This document shows positions 59,560-64,000 of a stretch of DNA of 64,000 bases, in pieces. This DNA is from Opisthorchis felineus (lineage: Eukaryota > Platyhelminthes > Trematoda > Opisthorchiida > Opisthorchiidae). The first letter of the stretch is position 1. Every line of letters starts with the position of its first letter. The stretch spans positions 272,831 through 336,830 of the forward strand of contig SJOL01007305.1 of NCBI GenBank assembly GCA_004794785.1, in the 5' to 3' direction. The notes below the pieces were generated by a model. The model ran no database searches. It was not told the DNA's origin and worked only from the letters and a program-made list of their open reading frames with translations. Both the position numbers and the translations under genes were made by a program.

Positions 59560-61647
59560 TTAGTCGTAGTAGTCAGGCATCCACTCAAGGCTGTCGAGCA
59601 GTTCCTCCTTGAACCCGAAAAAACCGACACACAGAATTCCGGGACACATTGTGCTGGGATTCTGTGCTTCGGTCCAGGTCAACATCATAAGACGTTTTCG
59701 TGGTGGACCGGTTAGCAAGCACACCTTTGCATTTTCTGGACAGGCCGAGGACAAAGAACCAACGATAAATTATATATCTTTGGACGCACATTTTGGACGA
59801 GCCTGAAGAGCATCACTGCTCAGCGGGCAAGGTTCACTATCACAACAGTTGACGTAATACGATAAGCGATCCTTTGCACACAAGCGGTCACTGATACTAG
59901 TAGGCCGGTCACAGCACACAGAAGCCCAAGTCTGTCTCCCTAGACCGCCATCTGGGTTGAGGTGCAGTATCCTCGACCACTGATGCCAGGCCATCGTTTG
60001 CAGACGTTGAGCCTTGCCGCAGCAGGATTTGCCCCTGAACAATCAATTGCTGTGGCCCTCCTGGGTTCCAGCCCCTGAAGCATATCCACCACTCGTTTCG
60101 GCTGTTTACGCAGGCCATCGAAAGCTGTCCGCGGTGGCTTAGGAACAAGTTTAAGGGGTACGCCTTGTTCCGGTAAGTTCTAATCCGACAGCCAGAGTTG
60201 ATGGATTGGTAAGCAACCTAAGTAAATTTATGAGGGATGTGTCCTACTGCTTGGAACCGACTGACCCCGAAATACAGAGAATAAATAGACGCAGGGAGCC
60301 ACATCGCCGGGTAGAAGGGACATGTGCATTCTCCAGCACCGGTTTCAACCGCCTGGGAGCACCTGGGTGTTTGCGCAACGAACTATAAATTAGTTAACGT
60401 AGGTTGACCTCACCTCGTTTGTTCCAACGCTATGATAGTGCAGCCTTGACGGTCGCGGCCCGAAGTGCCTGAAAACGATGGTACATGCATACGTAGTCAT
60501 TCGACAGACCACGTTCAGAACGTAGCCGTCGCCCTCCAGGATTTTCCGTCGGTCGCAATGATACGACCTATGCATCTCAAATTCTTGCATGAGCCACTTG
60601 GCGTGCTGGGACGCCTTTTGTATGGTGTGCTCCAGTGTGTCGGAGTGGTGCACTCGGTTTTTAGGGCTACCATGGGCGTTCTTCAGACGGTTGTTGGTCA
60701 CGTTACCAAATTGGAACATCCCGGATTGTGCGTGTACAGCCCATTTTCGGGCGATGTATAAACCAGTGGACCGTAAGATAAAAGACGAATCGCGGGTCTG
60801 TGCGGCCAAGTGTTTGCAGATCTTGCCGCAACCTGTGTGCTTGTATTATGATAAAAAAAACCTACTGTAGTCCGTTGCCCAAGTGAGCCAGGCGGTGGAA
60901 TATGTTTCGGCTGTTCGCTGTTCTGTCGACATTTACTGCATCTGGGAAGCGTCGAAACAGCGCTATCTGCTGCCATCTGGAGAAGCATATGTGGCTATAG
61001 TGACCTTCCACTGACCGCATCACACTCATGCGTCAGGCCCCCAAAGCTTTGCTAGGACGGAAGGCATATCATCTGCCACAACAAAACTCAACTATGCGTC
61101 ACCTACTCAGCAGAGCTGGTGGACACTACCGGTGGTAGTTGTATATGTCCTGAGTGGTAAGGACTTTGCCGAATTCATCGGTCAAAATTGCCACATTTCA
61201 CACGACGGCATTCCATACACCAGCAAGGCCCTGCAGGTGCCCAACTTCTCTTCGGCTAGCCGTCAATTTCTCGGAAGCCGATCGTACAAAAATTTAGAAA
61301 CCCTGTGATTATGTTCAAGATAATGAGAGGTGACCGCAAGATGGTTCCCCCGCCACCTTGAACAAAATCGCGCTGGACAGCCGGCGCTTTGCGTACTGTT
61401 TTTACTAGAAAACACGCTCAGCTTACTAGCTTCTTCGGATTCCTCGACTTTCCGTTTGTCTTGCAGGCCGCCCGCTGCATTCGTAAATCAGAACGGCGTT
61501 GGTGCTTCGATTACTGGATGAACGCACAAAAACCACATAGTTATCCTTCATGTATTCATTTAACGCCTTCTCAACCGCCGTGAAGTATGATAAGGATACA
61601 GCCCCGGATTTCTCAACAAACGTATGTGAAGCCACTTCAGAAGCCAT
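59560..61647 (-). pseudogene. Mutator-like (FAR1/SWIM-type) transposase remnant
   Basis: The reading begins MASEVASHTFVEKSGAVSLS (61,647) and runs to YECSGRPARQTESRGIRR, a FAR1-like N-terminal zinc-binding region. After a frameshift come AGCPARFCSRWRGNHLAVTS and YLEHNHRVSKF (61,300-61,400), then RRFPDAVNVD near 60,940. It ends with FGNVTNNRLKNAHGSPKNRV (60,640-60,720), as in SWIM-domain MULE-derived proteins. Stops and shifts occur throughout and the catalytic middle is shortened. 59,560-60,200 may be its decayed C-terminal end, with no motif I recognise. Confidence 0.65.
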
Positions 61648-63499
61648 GACACAGCAAATTCAAAGTCAAATGCGCGCCAAAAATTTACAAAGGAGATTAA
61701 TTAAATCAAATTGCGAAAAAATGACGGCAGACTAGGGTGAGCACACACGCAACGGAATCCAACATTTTGGCGTAAAACGTTTCATTCCACTTGCAAACAT
61801 TTTGCAGAAAAAGCATTCTGCATCCAAGGTGCGGCGGCTACGTGGCTTTGGGCAGTTGGATTTATGGCCAGGTTTACAAGAAGCGTAAATGGGGATCATG
61901 AATTGGAGAAATTTGCAATGCGGATATATGATAGGTTGGATTTTTGGCTAGCCAGGGAGACCCATAGAGGTAGAACAAAGTCGATGTAGGATCATAGACA
62001 GTTTAGGTGCGTTTGGAGATCCCTTTATGTGCAAAACACAGACCAGTTGGAGTGGATGACGACCATACAGGTCGTTCGAGGCCTGGGCAGAGGAGGGAAT
62101 CGGATGAGATCGGAAAGGCCTGGCGGAGAATTGAGTCATTAATAGAAAAAGTAACTTAATTTATTATGGTTGGGGTACTAATAATACGTGGCTTAGTGGG
62201 ATAGGATGGGGGTAGATTTATGCTTATTAGCCCAGCAGTCAAGGACTGGCTAATCTTGCCAGCGCAATATATGTATAAGAACATATATATAACAACTAAT
62301 ATAGCACAAGGGACATAGAAAATGATCAGTATAGGTATGCAGAGAGGTGGTGTGATATCGGACGGCAAACATATAAGGACTGATGGAGATAGATAGATGA
62401 AGATAGCTGGAACTTGCTACGTGAGTTGGACAGTACCATAATTTGGGAGGGATAGTGAATGCAAGAGAAAAGGTCACCAGTCCCCGGAGCACTGATACCA
62501 GCTTAAATCAATGACTGTGCAGAAAAAAGCCCCAGGAGCTAGTCCTGAGCGCTAATAGTGAATAATTATGAATTTTTGTATGTGACCACTCCTGGGAGCA
62601 GTATAAAGGAGTATCTGCAAAGTGGCAAGCCGCCAAGCAGTCATACTTGCGGCTTGCACATGAAAGAACAACTCCAGTCATCAGACATGTTATCCAGTCA
62701 GGGGGAAGCCAGGTCAGGACAACAGCCCAGTCAGTTCGACCAGGCAAGCGGCCGCTGGACCATGCAGGTCTTGGAGGCGACAACTGAAACGGAAGCTACC
62801 ATTGTGGTAGTAGGACCGGAATGGAGGTATTCAGAGCGTTTGCACTACGGCTAATCGGCGACGGAGCGTTGGTGTGATCTATCATGTCAAGCGGAGGTGC
62901 ACCACAATGTTATGTGTGTAATGGGCCGTGAATCCGTGCAAGAATTTCATCCATTGCGCATCATCAGACAGACCACTTTTGGGTGTACAATGCGTTTTAA
63001 AAGTGAAAAGCTCTGACTTCGGTTGCGTTTAGGTTGGTTGGGGCTAGACGCTACAAAGCACTTGTCATTAGGCACAGCCGACAGTGTAATCCAGAGGATG
63101 AACGTGGCTGGAACAAGGCACAAGTTGTCTTGGGAATAACCGGGCCGGTAACCTAGTACACCCAGATCAACCAGGCATTCCACAAGCAGCCGTTGCTTGA
63201 AGTAAGTCAAAAAGGTGGCAGGGTATAGTGTCAGGATCCTTCTTTGCCCGCAAACTGTGTCGTCGTTAAACTCAAGTGTGCATTGAACCCGAATCATAGG
63301 GGAGATCTCGAGAAAGCTGAGTATTAAGTAGGGCGGCAGCAGCATCACAATTAAGACAATTATCTATAGCCTGCGAATAACTATGAAGCTACTGGGGGAG
63401 ACTTTTCCAGATGTGAACATAGTAAACTAGGAAGAAGTAGTGGCGTAGGTTAGTATGAGTCAGAGAGCAAACAGAGACTATGCTGGAGTTACGGAATTC
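61648..63499. other. Intergenic stretch without recognised genes
   Basis: Contains short open frames on both strands (for example 62,558-62,854 plus and 62,947-63,348 minus) whose products I do not recognise. The latter may be the tail of the non-LTR element that follows to the right. Confidence 0.4.
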
Positions 63500-64000
63500 A
63501 TAGCGAGGGGCGTAATAATAGAAAGCATAGCCTACGTGCTCGGGCGACCGGGAACTGGACTTGGTGAGAAAAGCTAAAGGTACAAGAGTACCTGATATCA
63601 GGGTCTTTCACCTCTGTGGAATAAATAAGCGGTTCGCCATTAATTGTGGACTCATCTGCTGGGAGGGAGAAACGGCAAGAAGTTATTTGGGACTTGGAAG
63701 CAGAAAAGCTTAGGCCAGAGGAATTTTGACTACCGAGTCGGAGTCTAAGTCCTGTGAAAGACAAGAGTATTTGCAGAGGGAAGGAATGTGCAAGCAATTT
63801 TTATGTCGTCTGCAAAGAAGAAGGATTTACCAAGGGACACGGCGGAGACGTCGTTGATATAGAATAGGAAGAGGATGGGGCCTATCGCGCTCCTCTGAAT
63901 AACTTCACCGGTGATTGATAGCGGAAATGACCGTTTATCACCAATTTGTGTTATATGTTTCCATTCAGATAGGTAGGATGTGAATCATTCGACTAAGGAC
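63500..64000 (-). mobile_element. Non-LTR reverse transcriptase fragment (jockey/CR1-like), runs off the window
   Basis: Read on the minus strand, ITGEVIQRSAIGPILFLFY, then INDVSAVSLG and FFFADDIKIA, show the conserved G-V-x-Q-x-S-x-L-G-P, YIND and FADD motifs. LSFSASKSQITSCRFSLPAD follows. The frame is broken near 63,745. This is a different clade from the RTE copies inside Piezo introns. Confidence 0.75.

Noticed and set aside
1..64000. CRISPR arrays, bacterial operons, rRNA
   Set aside because: No regularly spaced direct repeats, no Shine-Dalgarno-led gene strings and no rRNA-like sequence; spliceosomal introns show a eukaryotic genome.

Overview
The window is eukaryotic, intron-rich and packed with decayed retroelements. 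Almost all of it (58,388 down to 1, minus strand) is the 5' and central part of a single gene. I read it as a Piezo mechanosensitive cation channel. I assembled 30 coding exons by hand from splice sites, reading phase and comparison with remembered vertebrate PIEZO1. They join without a frame break into about 2,510 codons, starting at an ATG at 58,388 and running off the left edge inside a transmembrane repeat. The C-terminal part (last blade repeat, anchor, pore helices, cap) lies outside the window.

Organism: most likely a parasitic flatworm (digenean trematode). The reasons are three introns of only 29, 35 and 33 bp at the 5' end followed by kilobase introns, decayed RTE-type and Penelope-like retroelements, a tRNA-derived SINE, and a base composition that looks less AT-rich than Schistosoma. 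The species cannot be fixed from the sequence.

Layout, right to left on the minus strand: 64.0-63.5 kb, a non-LTR reverse transcriptase fragment. 61.6-59.6 kb, a broken Mutator/FAR1-SWIM-type transposase. 58.39-56.98 kb, exons 1-5 with micro-introns. 57-49 kb, an 8-kb intron filled with RTE copies and a SINE. 49.0-23.6 kb, exons 6-15 (N-terminal blade) separated by introns holding SINEs, RTE remnants and a GAT-rich microsatellite. 23.6-20.3 kb, a Penelope-like remnant with a long inverted repeat and a hammerhead-like repeat. 20.3-10.2 kb, exons 16-23 (blade to beam helix). 9.3-0.46 kb, exons 24-29, a greatly enlarged cytosolic latch/clasp linker. 364-1, exon 30, where transmembrane segments resume.

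No other intact protein-coding gene, rRNA, tRNA or CRISPR array was found. The remaining open reading frames are antisense shadows of exons or debris of mobile elements inside introns.
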